Shown: in pieces, positions 1 through 6,567 of the stretch | Position numbering within the stretch: position 1 is the first letter of the stretch | Layout of the letters: each line of letters opens with the position of its first letter | NCBI GenBank assembly: GCA_002733385.1 | Contig: NVVO01000005.1 | Location: 1 to 12,970 of the forward strand | Direction: 5' to 3' | DNA from: Robiginitomaculum sp. | GTDB taxonomy: Bacteria > Pseudomonadota > Alphaproteobacteria > Caulobacterales > Maricaulaceae | Length of the DNA: 12,970 bases | Notes under the pieces: generated by a model | Seen by the model: the letters and a program-made list of their open reading frames with translations, nothing else | Told to the model about the DNA's origin: nothing | Database searches by the model: none | Position numbers and translations under genes: made by a program

Positions 1-2
1 TC

Positions 3-1028
3 AAAACCAAAATTCTGACCCAGGCTACACGGCAATTGGCTATACTTATTGGCTCTGGTACACCTGTGGCCGATGCACTCAAAGTTACGGCTTTGCAATT
101 TGAAACTTCGCCCATGCGCCGTTCATTGCTGGATGTACGTCGGCAAATCCTGGAGGGGCGGCGCTTGTCCGAGGCCATGTCGCGCGATAAGACCTATTCG
201 CCTTTATATTGTTCTATGGTGGCTGCGGGCGAAAACTCCGGACAATTGGGGGTTGTGCTGTCCAGGTTAGCCGGGGATTTGGAATCAGCGCAAAAAATTC
301 GCCGCAAAGTTTTGGGAGCGACGATTTACCCAATGGTGCTGAGTGTGGTTGCCCTTGGGGTGATTACGATTTTAATGGTCATGGTGGTGCCAAGAGTGGT
401 GAAGCAGTTTGACAGTTTTAATCAGGAATTACCGCGCCTGACACAGATGACGATTGGGTTTTCCGCTTGGCTACAGGCTTATGGCTTATGGTTGTTGTTG
501 GCCGTCATTTTGGCAGGTGTGGCGCTTAAACAGTCGTTAAAAATCCACCGCTTCCGGATTATGGTGGATACTGCCGTTCTGAAAACACCATTTATTGGCG
601 GTCTATCGCGCGATATGAATGCGGCCCGGTTTTCGCGCACAATGGCGGGATTGCTGGACAGCGGTACACCAGTGTTGACGGCAATGGATACGGCGAAAAA
701 CACATTGAAAAATCAGGTGATGTTTGAGGCGTTAAAACAGGTGATTGAAGATGTACGCGGTGGTAGTTCGGTCGGGGCGGCCCTCAAGCGATATCCGGTG
801 TTCCCCCCCTTGATGATCCATATGGTGGCCAGCGGTGAGCAGGGCGGAGATCTTGGCGGCATGTTTAATATATCCGCAGAATATTTGGAAAGCGAGTTTG
901 ATAGTGCGACGACTATTGTGCTAAACTTGCTGGAGCCTGCCATTATTATTTTTCTGGGCGGCGTGGTGATGTTAATCGTTGCAGCCATATTTCTGCCGAT
1001 CTTGCGGCTGAATACATTAGCGTTTTAG
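3..1028 (+). CDS. gspF: Type II secretion inner-membrane platform protein GspF (5' truncated by window edge)
   Basis: The reading frame is open from base 3 to the TAG at 1026-1028, giving 341 residues. The family is usually about 400 residues, so roughly 60 N-terminal residues lie outside the window; the TTG at 36 is internal. GspF is the polytopic platform protein that couples the cytoplasmic ATPase GspE to pseudopilus assembly. Two T2SSF repeats are visible: the first begins near the window start (TRQLAILIGSGTPVADAL) and the second starts near base 615 (ARFSRTMAGLLDSGTPV). Three hydrophobic segments follow the family layout, at about bases 330-400, 470-525 and 910-1005, the last with the typical NLLEPAIIIFLGG motif. 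gspG follows after 9 bases, and its ribosome binding site overlaps the gspF stop. The identification is firm; only the start is missing. Confidence 0.95.
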   Translation, partial: KTKILTQATRQLAILIGSGTPVADALKVTALQFETSPMRRSLLDVRRQILEGRRLSEAMSRDKTYSPLYCSMVAAGENSGQLGVVLSRLAGDLESAQKIRRKVLGATIYPMVLSVVALGVITILMVMVVPRVVKQFDSFNQELPRLTQMTIGFSAWLQAYGLWLLLAVILAGVALKQSLKIHRFRIMVDTAVLKTPFIGGLSRDMNAARFSRTMAGLLDSGTPVLTAMDTAKNTLKNQVMFEALKQVIEDVRGGSSVGAALKRYPVFPPLMIHMVASGEQGGDLGGMFNISAEYLESEFDSATTIVLNLLEPAIIIFLGGVVMLIVAAIFLPILRLNTLAF

Positions 1029-1031
1029 GAG
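1027..1031 (+). promoter_or_regulatory. Ribosome binding site of gspG overlapping the gspF stop
   Basis: AGGAG lies 6 bases before the gspG ATG at 1038 and begins inside the gspF TAG. This is the clearest ribosome binding site in the T2SS cluster. It fits a need for high expression of the major pseudopilin and supports this start. Confidence 0.7.
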
Positions 1032-1037
1032 TTTGGT

Positions 1038-1460
1038 ATGGATGTGAAGAAAAGACAGAAGCAAGCCGGGTTCACCTTGGTTGAAGTCATGGTCACAATG
1101 GTGATTATCGGCATGTTGGCGACAATCGTTGTCATCAATGTCCTGCCGATGATGAGCAAAGCCAAGGGCGAGAAAGCCCGCATTGATATTAGTCGCCTTA
1201 GCCAAGCTCTTGAATATTACAATCTTGATACCAATAGCTTTCCTGAAAACCTGGAAGAATTGCTCAATGGGCAATCCAGTAGTGATGAACGGGCAAGGCC
1301 GGAAGGTTATATCCAAGCTCTGCCAGATGACCCATGGGGTAATCCATATCTCTATGCTTATCCCGGCGAAAATGGGCGCTTTGATATTTGGTCATATGGG
1401 GCCGACGGCGAGGAAGGCGGAGAGGGTAATGATGCCGACATCACCAGCTGGCAAAACTAG
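1038..1460 (+). CDS. gspG: Major pseudopilin GspG
   Basis: 140 residues, the normal length for GspG, the main building block of the periplasmic pseudopilus. The prepilin leader is short and basic (KKRQKQAG), with cleavage expected between G11 and F12. The mature N-terminus is FTLVEVMVTMVIIGM, with the conserved Glu at mature position 5 (E16) in the hydrophobic helix. The C-terminus carries the GspG calcium-loop region: DPWGNPYLYAYPG at about residues 98-110, then GADGEEGGEG and DADI near residues 121-135. D123, D132 and D134 are the likely calcium-site acids, by analogy with characterised GspG proteins. Its last 29 coding bases, including the stop, also encode the start of gspH in another frame. 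The prepilin peptidase at 6002-6454 is the likely processing enzyme. Confidence 0.97.
   Translation: MDVKKRQKQAGFTLVEVMVTMVIIGMLATIVVINVLPMMSKAKGEKARIDISRLSQALEYYNLDTNSFPENLEELLNGQSSSDERARPEGYIQALPDDPWGNPYLYAYPGENGRFDIWSYGADGEEGGEGNDADITSWQN
1419..1425 (+). promoter_or_regulatory. Ribosome binding site of gspH inside gspG
   Basis: GGAGAGG within the gspG coding region. It is 6 bases before the ATG at 1432 but only 3 before the ATG at 1429, so it favours 1432 as the gspH start. It also argues against an upstream start such as 1183, which would make a 250-residue protein. Confidence 0.5.
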
Positions 1461-1935
1461 AGAGGCTCAATCCGGCTTCACTCTGGTCGAGGTTTTGGCG
1501 GTGCTGTTTATCATCGGCATGATGGCCGCAGCCGTAATCATGAACATGCCCAAAACCCAGGACCCGCTGCATAAACAAGGCGAACTTCTGGCTACCCGCA
1601 TCAGTTTGGCAGCGCAAAGCGGTCTGGTGGCACAGCAATCCGTTGGCATAATTTTGCAAGAAGACGGTTATGAAATCGTTAGATATAACAACGAAATATG
1701 GGAGACTGCTGCAATATTTTCCTTCGGGCTGGACAGCAAACCATTTTTGGAACTTCGGCAGAATGCCACTAAAATAAACCTTGAAACGGCAGAAAAATCC
1801 GGCGTGCCAGCTATACGTTATGATAGCACCGGACTTGGGACACCGTTTGAGCTAAAACTGCAAAACGCAAATTCGCGCTATCTGATTATAGGCAATGTTG
1901 ACGGCACAATAACTGTGAGGCCCGCCCGTGAATAA
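1432..1935 (+). CDS. gspH: Minor pseudopilin GspH
   Basis: 167 residues from the ATG at 1432 (168 if the adjacent ATG at 1429 is used). This matches the usual length of GspH, a minor pseudopilin that joins the pseudopilus to the tip complex. The leader has 15 residues ending QSG, with cleavage before F16, and the mature start FTLVEVLAVLFIIGMM contains the conserved Glu (E20). The rest is a soluble beta-rich domain of low conservation, as expected of the family. The frame stays open upstream to at least 1183 through gspG, but a start there would bury the prepilin signal in the middle of the protein, so I reject it. The gene overlaps gspG by 29 bases and gspI by 8. It is named from the prepilin motif plus its place between gspG and gspI. 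Confidence 0.9.
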   Translation: MPTSPAGKTREAQSGFTLVEVLAVLFIIGMMAAAVIMNMPKTQDPLHKQGELLATRISLAAQSGLVAQQSVGIILQEDGYEIVRYNNEIWETAAIFSFGLDSKPFLELRQNATKINLETAEKSGVPAIRYDSTGLGTPFELKLQNANSRYLIIGNVDGTITVRPARE

Positions 1936-2317
1936 AAAATCCGGCTTTACCTTAATCGAAGTATTGGCGTCCTTGCTGATATTTTCCACCGCCATATTGG
2001 GTCTGATGCATGCGGGCAGTGAAAATATAAGAGCTATGAGCGTGCTGGAGCAAAAACAATTGGCCGGTATTGTTGCTGACAATCAACTGTTGTTGGCACT
2101 TAACCGCTCCGCTCCGCTTAGAGTAGGTACACAGCAAGATAGCGGCGAAATGGCCGGGCGAGACTGGAATTGGCGCATTCAGACCCAAGATACAGGTAAT
2201 GCCGGGTTTTTTAAAATAACCATCACAGTTCGGGAAAAAACATCAGAGCAGGTTTTAATGACCCGCTTTGCCTTTGCTGCCAACAAACCTTCCGTTCGGC
2301 GCGAGATCCAACAATGA
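1928..2317 (+). CDS. gspI: Minor pseudopilin GspI (GTG start)
   Basis: 129 residues, normal for GspI, which starts the pseudopilus tip complex with GspJ and GspK. The GTG at 1928 is the only sensible start: it gives a five-residue basic leader MNKKS plus G, then the mature N-terminus FTLIEVLASLLIFSTAILGL with the conserved Glu. GAGG at 1917-1920, 7 bases upstream inside gspH, supports it. The domain ending near WNWRIQT and FFKITITVRE fits the GspI fold (PF02501). It overlaps the gspH stop by 8 bases and shares an ATGA junction with gspJ. Confidence 0.93.
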   Translation: MNKKSGFTLIEVLASLLIFSTAILGLMHAGSENIRAMSVLEQKQLAGIVADNQLLLALNRSAPLRVGTQQDSGEMAGRDWNWRIQTQDTGNAGFFKITITVREKTSEQVLMTRFAFAANKPSVRREIQQ

Positions 2318-2937
2318 ATAAGCATAGTCATAAAATGCAAGGCTTTACCTTAGTCGAGGTGCTGGTTTCTTTATTTATTTTCTCAATCCTGTCCGCCGCA
2401 TCTCTGGCCGTTTTGACATCGGTACTTGGCTCCAAAGACGTTATGGCCGAAAAAAGCAATGAATTGCGCCAGCGCGCCACGTTGCGAATTTTGCTAAAAG
2501 CAGATTTTGCCAACACGATAGCCGTGCCTAAAACCGATGCTTTTGGCCAACCACAACACGCAATATTTTTTGGTGGTTCATTTGGTGATGAACGGGTTTT
2601 ATCTTTGTCGCGTACCGGGTGGGATAATCCCGGCGGCATCGAACGCCGCAGTGGTTTGCAGGCGGTTGAATATGTATTGAAAAACAAGACCTTGGTGCGC
2701 CAGGCCAGAGCCAGGTTTAATCCAGTTGCGGCCACGCCCGTGTTGGAGCAGGTTTTGATTGGCGAGGTTGAGCGTGTCATATTGTCGTTTTACGACGGGG
2801 AAAACTGGGTGGACAATTGGCTCACGGGTGTCCCGCCGAGCGGTGTGCCAAATCTGCCCAAGCTGGCTTCGGTGGAGTTGGAGTTTAGCGACGGCAAAAA
2901 CCTGCGCCAGGTCTTTCGGGTGGGGGCGGACCAATGA
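2314..2937 (+). CDS. gspJ: Minor pseudopilin GspJ
   Basis: 207 residues, typical for GspJ. The leader MNKHSHKMQG precedes the mature N-terminus FTLVEVLVSLFIFSILSAAS, with the conserved Glu at mature position 5. The GspJ core signature is present: LSRTGWDNPGG near residues 97-107, then RSGLQAVEYVLKNKTLVRQ and LIGEVERVILSFYDGENW. These match the family pattern RtGWdNP...R..LQ.VeY.L...LvR. GspJ forms the ternary tip complex with GspI and GspK. ATGA overlaps with both neighbours imply coupled translation. Confidence 0.95.
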   Translation: MNKHSHKMQGFTLVEVLVSLFIFSILSAASLAVLTSVLGSKDVMAEKSNELRQRATLRILLKADFANTIAVPKTDAFGQPQHAIFFGGSFGDERVLSLSRTGWDNPGGIERRSGLQAVEYVLKNKTLVRQARARFNPVAATPVLEQVLIGEVERVILSFYDGENWVDNWLTGVPPSGVPNLPKLASVELEFSDGKNLRQVFRVGADQ

Positions 2938-3962
2938 CTGTTCGCAAACCAATGAAATCCCGAAAAAATGAACGCGGGGCTGTGCTTTTGACCACCTTGT
3001 TATTGATGACGGTCATGGCCGGGCTTGCCGTGGCGATCATGGATGATATCCGCTTTTCGGTAAACCGTGCCGTCGGGGTGCAAAATGCGGCGCAGGCTGA
3101 CTGGTATATGCGCGGTGGGGAGGCCTTTGCTGAAAATTGGCTCAACAGCTTAAATAGCCCAAACAGTAATGTGGCCGATAATCAGGCGGGTTTTGCGCAA
3201 ATTGTACTGGCCCAGCAGCCGATTGTATTTCCCTTTGGCGAGGGGCAAGATGTAGATAGCGGTGATTTGGGCATAGTTGTTTCGGATGGCCGTAATTGTT
3301 TTAATGTCAACCAACTCGCCAACTCAAAAACCAATAAAATTACCCGAGGTCTATTGGCTGATCTGTTGACGTTTTTACAATTTGATACTCTGCAAGCCGA
3401 AAGTTTTGCCGCCAGTATTCAAGACTGGGTTGACGGGGATATTATTCCTGAGCAAGGCGGTGCAGAAGACCTGACCTATAGCAATAAAAGTCCGCCCTAT
3501 CATGCCGCCAACACTTTGATGGTGGATATTACTGAACTGCGGGCTATAGAGGGTATCACCGAAGATTTTTATCTGCAGATGCGGCCATTTTTGTGTGCAG
3601 TCAACGATATCAAGCCCAATAAAATTAATCTCAACACCTTACACAAGGAACAATGGCCTTTACTCGCAATTTTATTTGACCGAGAGGACGGTGAAGATGA
3701 AGCATCAGCACAGGCGGCCCAAGCAGTGATTGCGCAAAGACCCTTGGCAGGTTATGCAACAGTAGAAACCGTTTGGGCATTGCCGGAGGTAAAAGCATTG
3801 GAATTGAAAGGTGTCGGAAAAGATATGGCCGCAGTTAAAACTGATTTGGTAAATTTGGAAATTATTGTACGGTTGGGCGGCCAAACGCGCCGCCAGCAAG
3901 TCAGCTTCAGTTTGAGCGGCGATACCGGGGCCAAATTGCTTTCGCGCCGCAAGGCATTTTGA
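2934..3962 (+). CDS. gspK: Pseudopilus tip protein GspK
   Basis: 342 residues, in the range for GspK, the largest minor pseudopilin, which caps the tip. The leader is basic, ending KSRKNERG, with cleavage expected after G15. The mature helix starts AVLLTTLLLMTVMAGLAV and has Thr (T20), not Glu, at mature position 5; absence of Glu5 is normal for GspK. The mature domain has family features: CFNVNQLAN from C122, SIQDWVDGD, and KINLNTLHKEQWPLLA. C122 and C221 are the only obvious cysteine pair in the exported domain and could form a disulfide (inference). An alternative ATG at 2952 would shorten the leader by six residues, but the ATGA overlap with gspJ favours 2934. Confidence 0.95.
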   Translation: MTVRKPMKSRKNERGAVLLTTLLLMTVMAGLAVAIMDDIRFSVNRAVGVQNAAQADWYMRGGEAFAENWLNSLNSPNSNVADNQAGFAQIVLAQQPIVFPFGEGQDVDSGDLGIVVSDGRNCFNVNQLANSKTNKITRGLLADLLTFLQFDTLQAESFAASIQDWVDGDIIPEQGGAEDLTYSNKSPPYHAANTLMVDITELRAIEGITEDFYLQMRPFLCAVNDIKPNKINLNTLHKEQWPLLAILFDREDGEDEASAQAAQAVIAQRPLAGYATVETVWALPEVKALELKGVGKDMAAVKTDLVNLEIIVRLGGQTRRQQVSFSLSGDTGAKLLSRRKAF

Positions 3963-5059
3963 TGGCAGCGGACTTAATTATATTGTTCGGCGAAAATCAC
4001 GGCTCTGTATGGCAATGGGGATTAACCAGTGATGGCAAAGCTGGTCTAGCCGAAACAGATCAGCAAAAATCGGTGCTCGGAACTCTAAACTTCAAGCGTC
4101 TTATGGTCGTGCTGCCGGGTCAGCAAGTGGTGATAAAGCTCCACACATTGGGGACGTTAAACGACAAACAAAAACGTCAAGCCGCCGGGTTCAGTATCGA
4201 AGACGAATTGGCGTCACCCCTTGAAAACAACCATATTTCATTGGACGCCAATAGCGACAGGCTAGGGGTTGTATCCAGCCTTGTTATGGAAAATGTTATT
4301 TCTGAACTGGCTAAATATGGGTTAAGTGCAGATATAATATGTGCCGATTATGATAGTTTGTCCGATGCGGAAAGTTTTGTATATCAAGACCGGATTATAC
4401 AAAGATCTGGTAATGGTTTAGGCTATAGCGCGGAGACAAACCTTGCCGACGCTTTGTTGGACAAGGGGCAAGCTATCCCGCAGCAAATTGATAGCCAAGA
4501 GTTTTTGCAAAAAATCTCCGCCGCCCTGCAATCTGGACATATACCGATCAATCTACGCCAGGGCATATTTGCCAAGCGGGGGAAAATTGGTGTTCAAAAA
4601 TTCAAGCGTAGTCTGGGTTTGGCGGCGACTGTGGTGGTGGTTTTTGCTGGAGCCAATATTTTACAAGGCGCAAGCGCACTGCGTAAAACCCAAGACTTGC
4701 AAGAGCAAATGGCAGGAATTTACACGCAAATTTTCCCAAATCAAGCCGTGCCCGAAAACCCGGCTTTGGCCGTAATGCGTGCGCAAGCAGATGCAAAAGC
4801 CGCTAACAATCAGTGGTTTATAGAATTGTCAGCCTTGCTGGCGACCAGCGCCCGAAAAGTCTCAGGGGTTGAAGTGTCTTCTTTGCGGTATGACGCGGCC
4901 CGCCAGCAGTTGAACTTGTCCATTCGCTATTCCGGGTTCGATGATGTGGAAGCCCTAAAGCAGGCTGTGGCCAGCTACGGCGGCATATTCACGGAAAGCG
5001 GCACGCGCCAAAGCGGCGATGCTCTTCTAGGTGATGCAATTTTGAGGCTAGGTCAATGA
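3962..5059 (+). CDS. gspL: Type II secretion inner-membrane assembly protein GspL
   Basis: 365 residues from the ATG at 3962, which overlaps the gspK TGA by one base; AAGG at 3951-3954 is 7 bases upstream. A TTG at 3959 is in frame but less likely. GspL recruits the ATPase GspE through an actin-like cytoplasmic domain and pairs with GspM in the periplasm. The N-terminal half shows the family pattern LMVVLPGQQVVIKLHTLGTL followed by AAGFSIEDELASPLENNHISLD. One membrane segment lies at about residues 216-236 (SLGLAATVVVVFAGANIL). A coiled-coil-like stretch follows, then a small periplasmic ferredoxin-like domain ending VEALKQAVASYGGIF. The C-terminal ATGA junction joins gspM. Confidence 0.93.
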   Translation: MAADLIILFGENHGSVWQWGLTSDGKAGLAETDQQKSVLGTLNFKRLMVVLPGQQVVIKLHTLGTLNDKQKRQAAGFSIEDELASPLENNHISLDANSDRLGVVSSLVMENVISELAKYGLSADIICADYDSLSDAESFVYQDRIIQRSGNGLGYSAETNLADALLDKGQAIPQQIDSQEFLQKISAALQSGHIPINLRQGIFAKRGKIGVQKFKRSLGLAATVVVVFAGANILQGASALRKTQDLQEQMAGIYTQIFPNQAVPENPALAVMRAQADAKAANNQWFIELSALLATSARKVSGVEVSSLRYDAARQQLNLSIRYSGFDDVEALKQAVASYGGIFTESGTRQSGDALLGDAILRLGQ

Positions 5060-5541
5060 TCAAATTTTGGCAAAATAGCTCTGGCCGTGAAAAGCTATTA
5101 GTGGTCATTGCAACAAGTTTGCTCGGTATATTTTTCCTGTGGCAATTTGCCTACAAACCTTTGGTCAATTGGCCCAAAGCTCAGGAACGGGCCTTGAAAC
5201 AGGCCGAGCTTGATTTAAAAATCATGCAAAAAGGGCATTTGGTGCTACAGTCTCAATCTGGTGACACTGGCAAATTGGTAATAACCATGCTGGCTACAGC
5301 GGATTTTCAAACCACCATTACCAGACTGGCCAAAGAAAAAGGCCTGACCATTTCGCGTCGCCAGCCCGCAGGTGACAAGGAGCTTACTGTATGGCTGGAG
5401 AGCACCAAAACCACCGCCTTTTATGCCTGGGTGGATGATTTGACCGGGAAATATAATATCTCCCTGGCCCGCGTCCAGCTTAACCGTAATGATGATGCCA
5501 GTGTGCGGGCGCAGGTGACATTTGTTTTGGGGGAAACATGA
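5056..5541 (+). CDS. gspM: Type II secretion inner-membrane assembly protein GspM
   Basis: 161 residues, the expected size for GspM, a bitopic protein that stabilises GspL in the platform. A short cytoplasmic N-terminus with SSGREKLLV precedes one membrane helix at about residues 13-33 (LLVVIATSLLGIFFLWQF). A periplasmic helical stretch rich in Ala, Gln and Lys follows. The C-terminal ferredoxin-like domain contains LAKEKGLTISRRQPAG and TTAFYAWVDDLTGKYNISLARVQL in separate strands, matching the family pattern. It shares ATGA junctions with gspL upstream and the lipoprotein-like gene downstream. Confidence 0.92.
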   Translation: MIKFWQNSSGREKLLVVIATSLLGIFFLWQFAYKPLVNWPKAQERALKQAELDLKIMQKGHLVLQSQSGDTGKLVITMLATADFQTTITRLAKEKGLTISRRQPAGDKELTVWLESTKTTAFYAWVDDLTGKYNISLARVQLNRNDDASVRAQVTFVLGET

Positions 5542-6005
5542 TGCGGATTTTAGCCTTCCTACCCTTGTTAAGCATTTGGGCGTGCACCAGTGTCGGTACA
5601 AATGTTGGCACGAGCTCACCAGCGGAAAATCTACCAGGAATTTCCCAAATTGCAGGGCTGTCCGCACAGGAATTGGATGCTGGGGGGTGCGGCGTATTTT
5701 TTTGGAAAGCCACGACCCCGCGCACATTCGTATTTTTTCAAAAACAAGGGCAAGCACGGGCTAGCTTGTACGACCAAGACACTGAAATTGTTATTGAAAC
5801 TTCACAAGACACATCAAATTTGGATATAAAAATTAGACTTGATTTGCGCTATAAAGGCGGCGGCTATGAAAGCATTACCGTCAAAGGAAATTTTGGTGAT
5901 GAGCTGGAGGGGGGGCGGCGAATTTCCGGGGCCACGATCACCATCAATAAGCTGGATGGATGGCAGGAAATCCTCCCGGTCAACGGGGTTTATGTTTGCC
6001 GCTAG
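5538..6005 (+). CDS. Uncharacterised lipoprotein-like protein at the end of the T2SS operon
   Basis: 155 residues (154 if the adjacent ATG at 5541 is used). I recognise no characterised function. The N-terminus is a short hydrophobic signal (LAFLPLLSIWAC) ending at C16. The context I-W-A before Cys is a weak lipobox, because Trp at -2 is unusual, so lipidation is possible but not sure. A low-complexity linker rich in Ser, Thr and Gly follows, then a domain beginning GGCGVFFWK (C51, W56) and ending LDGWQEILPVNGVYVCR with C154 next to last. C51 and C154 bracket the domain and could form a disulfide. From memory, alphaproteobacterial genomes hold small uncharacterised proteins with a CG-hydrophobic-F-x-W motif and a C-terminal Cys. 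The 4-base overlap with gspM and the operon position suggest a role in T2SS. At this length it is not GspN (about 250 residues). Its stop overlaps that of the convergent prepilin peptidase. Confidence 0.8.
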   Translation: MMRILAFLPLLSIWACTSVGTNVGTSSPAENLPGISQIAGLSAQELDAGGCGVFFWKATTPRTFVFFQKQGQARASLYDQDTEIVIETSQDTSNLDIKIRLDLRYKGGGYESITVKGNFGDELEGGRRISGATITINKLDGWQEILPVNGVYVCR

Positions 6006-6454
6006 CGCAATACAAAAAGTGCCAGCCAACTCAAGAATATACCCAAGGCTAAATGTGGCCCGAAGGGTATTTTTTGGTTTTTGGGGTTTTTCACGGTTCT
6101 ACTGAGTATGAGAGCGTGCACTAGACCGGAAAAGCTGGCGATCAGCAAAATAAATGACAAACCGTACCAACCGCACCAAGCACCGCCTGCCGCTAGCAGC
6201 TTTGCATCACCGCGACCCAGCCCGTCCACGCCCCTAAGCCGTTTATAGGCAAGCTCCAATGTGACCAGTCCTGTATATCCAACCAACATGCCTATAAAGC
6301 CTGCCAGCAAGGCGTTTTGCCAAGTGGCGAATAACAGCCCGACGACCCCCAAAGGCAGTGTCAGAATGTCTGGCAAGAACATTGTTTTGAAATCTATTAC
6401 GGCAAGAGCCAGTAAACATGCGACCAAAACAAATCCGAAAAACCATATCATCAT
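6002..6454 (-). CDS. gspO: Prepilin peptidase, A24 family, GspO type, catalytic domain only
   Basis: 150 residues, a multi-spanning inner-membrane aspartic protease that cleaves prepilin leaders after Gly. Both catalytic aspartates are visible: D21 in AVIDFKTMFLPDILTLPLG and D83 in the GRGDAKLLAAGGAW motif. The conserved C-terminal IPFGPHLALG is also present. Typical GspO/PilD proteins are about 250-290 residues with an N-terminal methyltransferase domain (DiS_P_DiS) and a zinc-binding cysteine motif; these are absent. A stop codon in frame at 6470-6472 rules out an N-terminal extension. The start is the ATG at 6454 (or the next at 6451); the only upstream purine-rich site (AGGGG, 6467-6471) is 12 bases away and partly in a hairpin. 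The likely substrates are the pseudopilins GspG-GspK encoded alongside. It could instead serve type IV or Tad pili elsewhere in the genome. Confidence 0.88.
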   Translation of the reverse strand: MMIWFFGFVLVACLLALAVIDFKTMFLPDILTLPLGVVGLLFATWQNALLAGFIGMLVGYTGLVTLELAYKRLRGVDGLGRGDAKLLAAGGAWCGWYGLSFILLIASFSGLVHALILSRTVKNPKNQKIPFGPHLALGIFLSWLALFVLR

Positions 6455-6455
6455 A

Positions 6456-6469
6456 GGGCTTGTTAGCCC
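6456..6469 (-). promoter_or_regulatory. Small hairpin just upstream of the prepilin peptidase start
   Basis: Inverted repeat GGGCT-TGTT-AGCCC (5 bp stem, 4-base loop) directly before the ATG at 6454 in the minus-strand message. It includes most of the purine-rich run that would be the ribosome binding site, so it might lower translation. Such a short stem could be chance. Confidence 0.25.
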
Positions 6470-6476
6470 CTAAAGT

Positions 6477-6505
6477 CTGGCATTACCAGCATTGGAGAAT
6501 ATAAT
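6477..6505 (+). promoter_or_regulatory. Sigma70-type promoter for the AlsS-type/aldehyde dehydrogenase operon
   Basis: CTGGCA at 6477-6482 (4 of 6 matches to TTGACA), then a 17-base spacer and a perfect TATAAT at 6500-6505. It is the best promoter-like sequence in the window. It sits about 60 bases before the ATG at 6568, leaving an A-rich leader without obvious structure. I see no clear operator or riboswitch in the leader. Confidence 0.55.
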
Positions 6506-6520
6506 CTGGACGTAAGGGTA

Positions 6521-6526
6521 ATTATA
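6521..6526 (-). promoter_or_regulatory. Possible -10 element for the prepilin peptidase
   Basis: ATTATA on the plus strand reads TATAAT on the minus strand, about 70 bases upstream of the peptidase start. No good -35 lies at the right distance: a 17-base spacer gives TTTTGT. In this A/T-rich gap it may be chance. Confidence 0.2.
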
Positions 6527-6567
6527 TGTGACAAGCAAATAAAACAAAAGAGAAAAAGGGGCATAGA

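Noticed and set aside
36..38. TTG at 36 as the gspF start
   Set aside because: The frame is open upstream to base 3 and encodes the conserved TRQLA part of the first T2SSF repeat, so the gene runs in from outside the window.
1183..1431. Extended N-terminus for gspH, giving a 250-residue protein
   Set aside because: The extra residues are a shifted-frame reading of gspG. They would place the prepilin cleavage signal about 100 residues inside the protein. The ribosome binding site at 1419-1425 supports a start at 1432.
5245..5757. Minus-strand open frame of 170 codons across gspM and the lipoprotein-like gene
   Set aside because: It lies opposite two well-supported overlapping genes, has no recognisable domain, and its composition looks like a reverse-strand shadow.
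6058..6075. Possible Rho-independent terminator (GCCC-GAA-GGGT followed by a T run) after the T2SS operon
   Set aside because: The stem is only 3-4 bp with a 3-base loop. The T runs are explained by lysine and asparagine codons (KNPKNQK) of the prepilin peptidase on the other strand.
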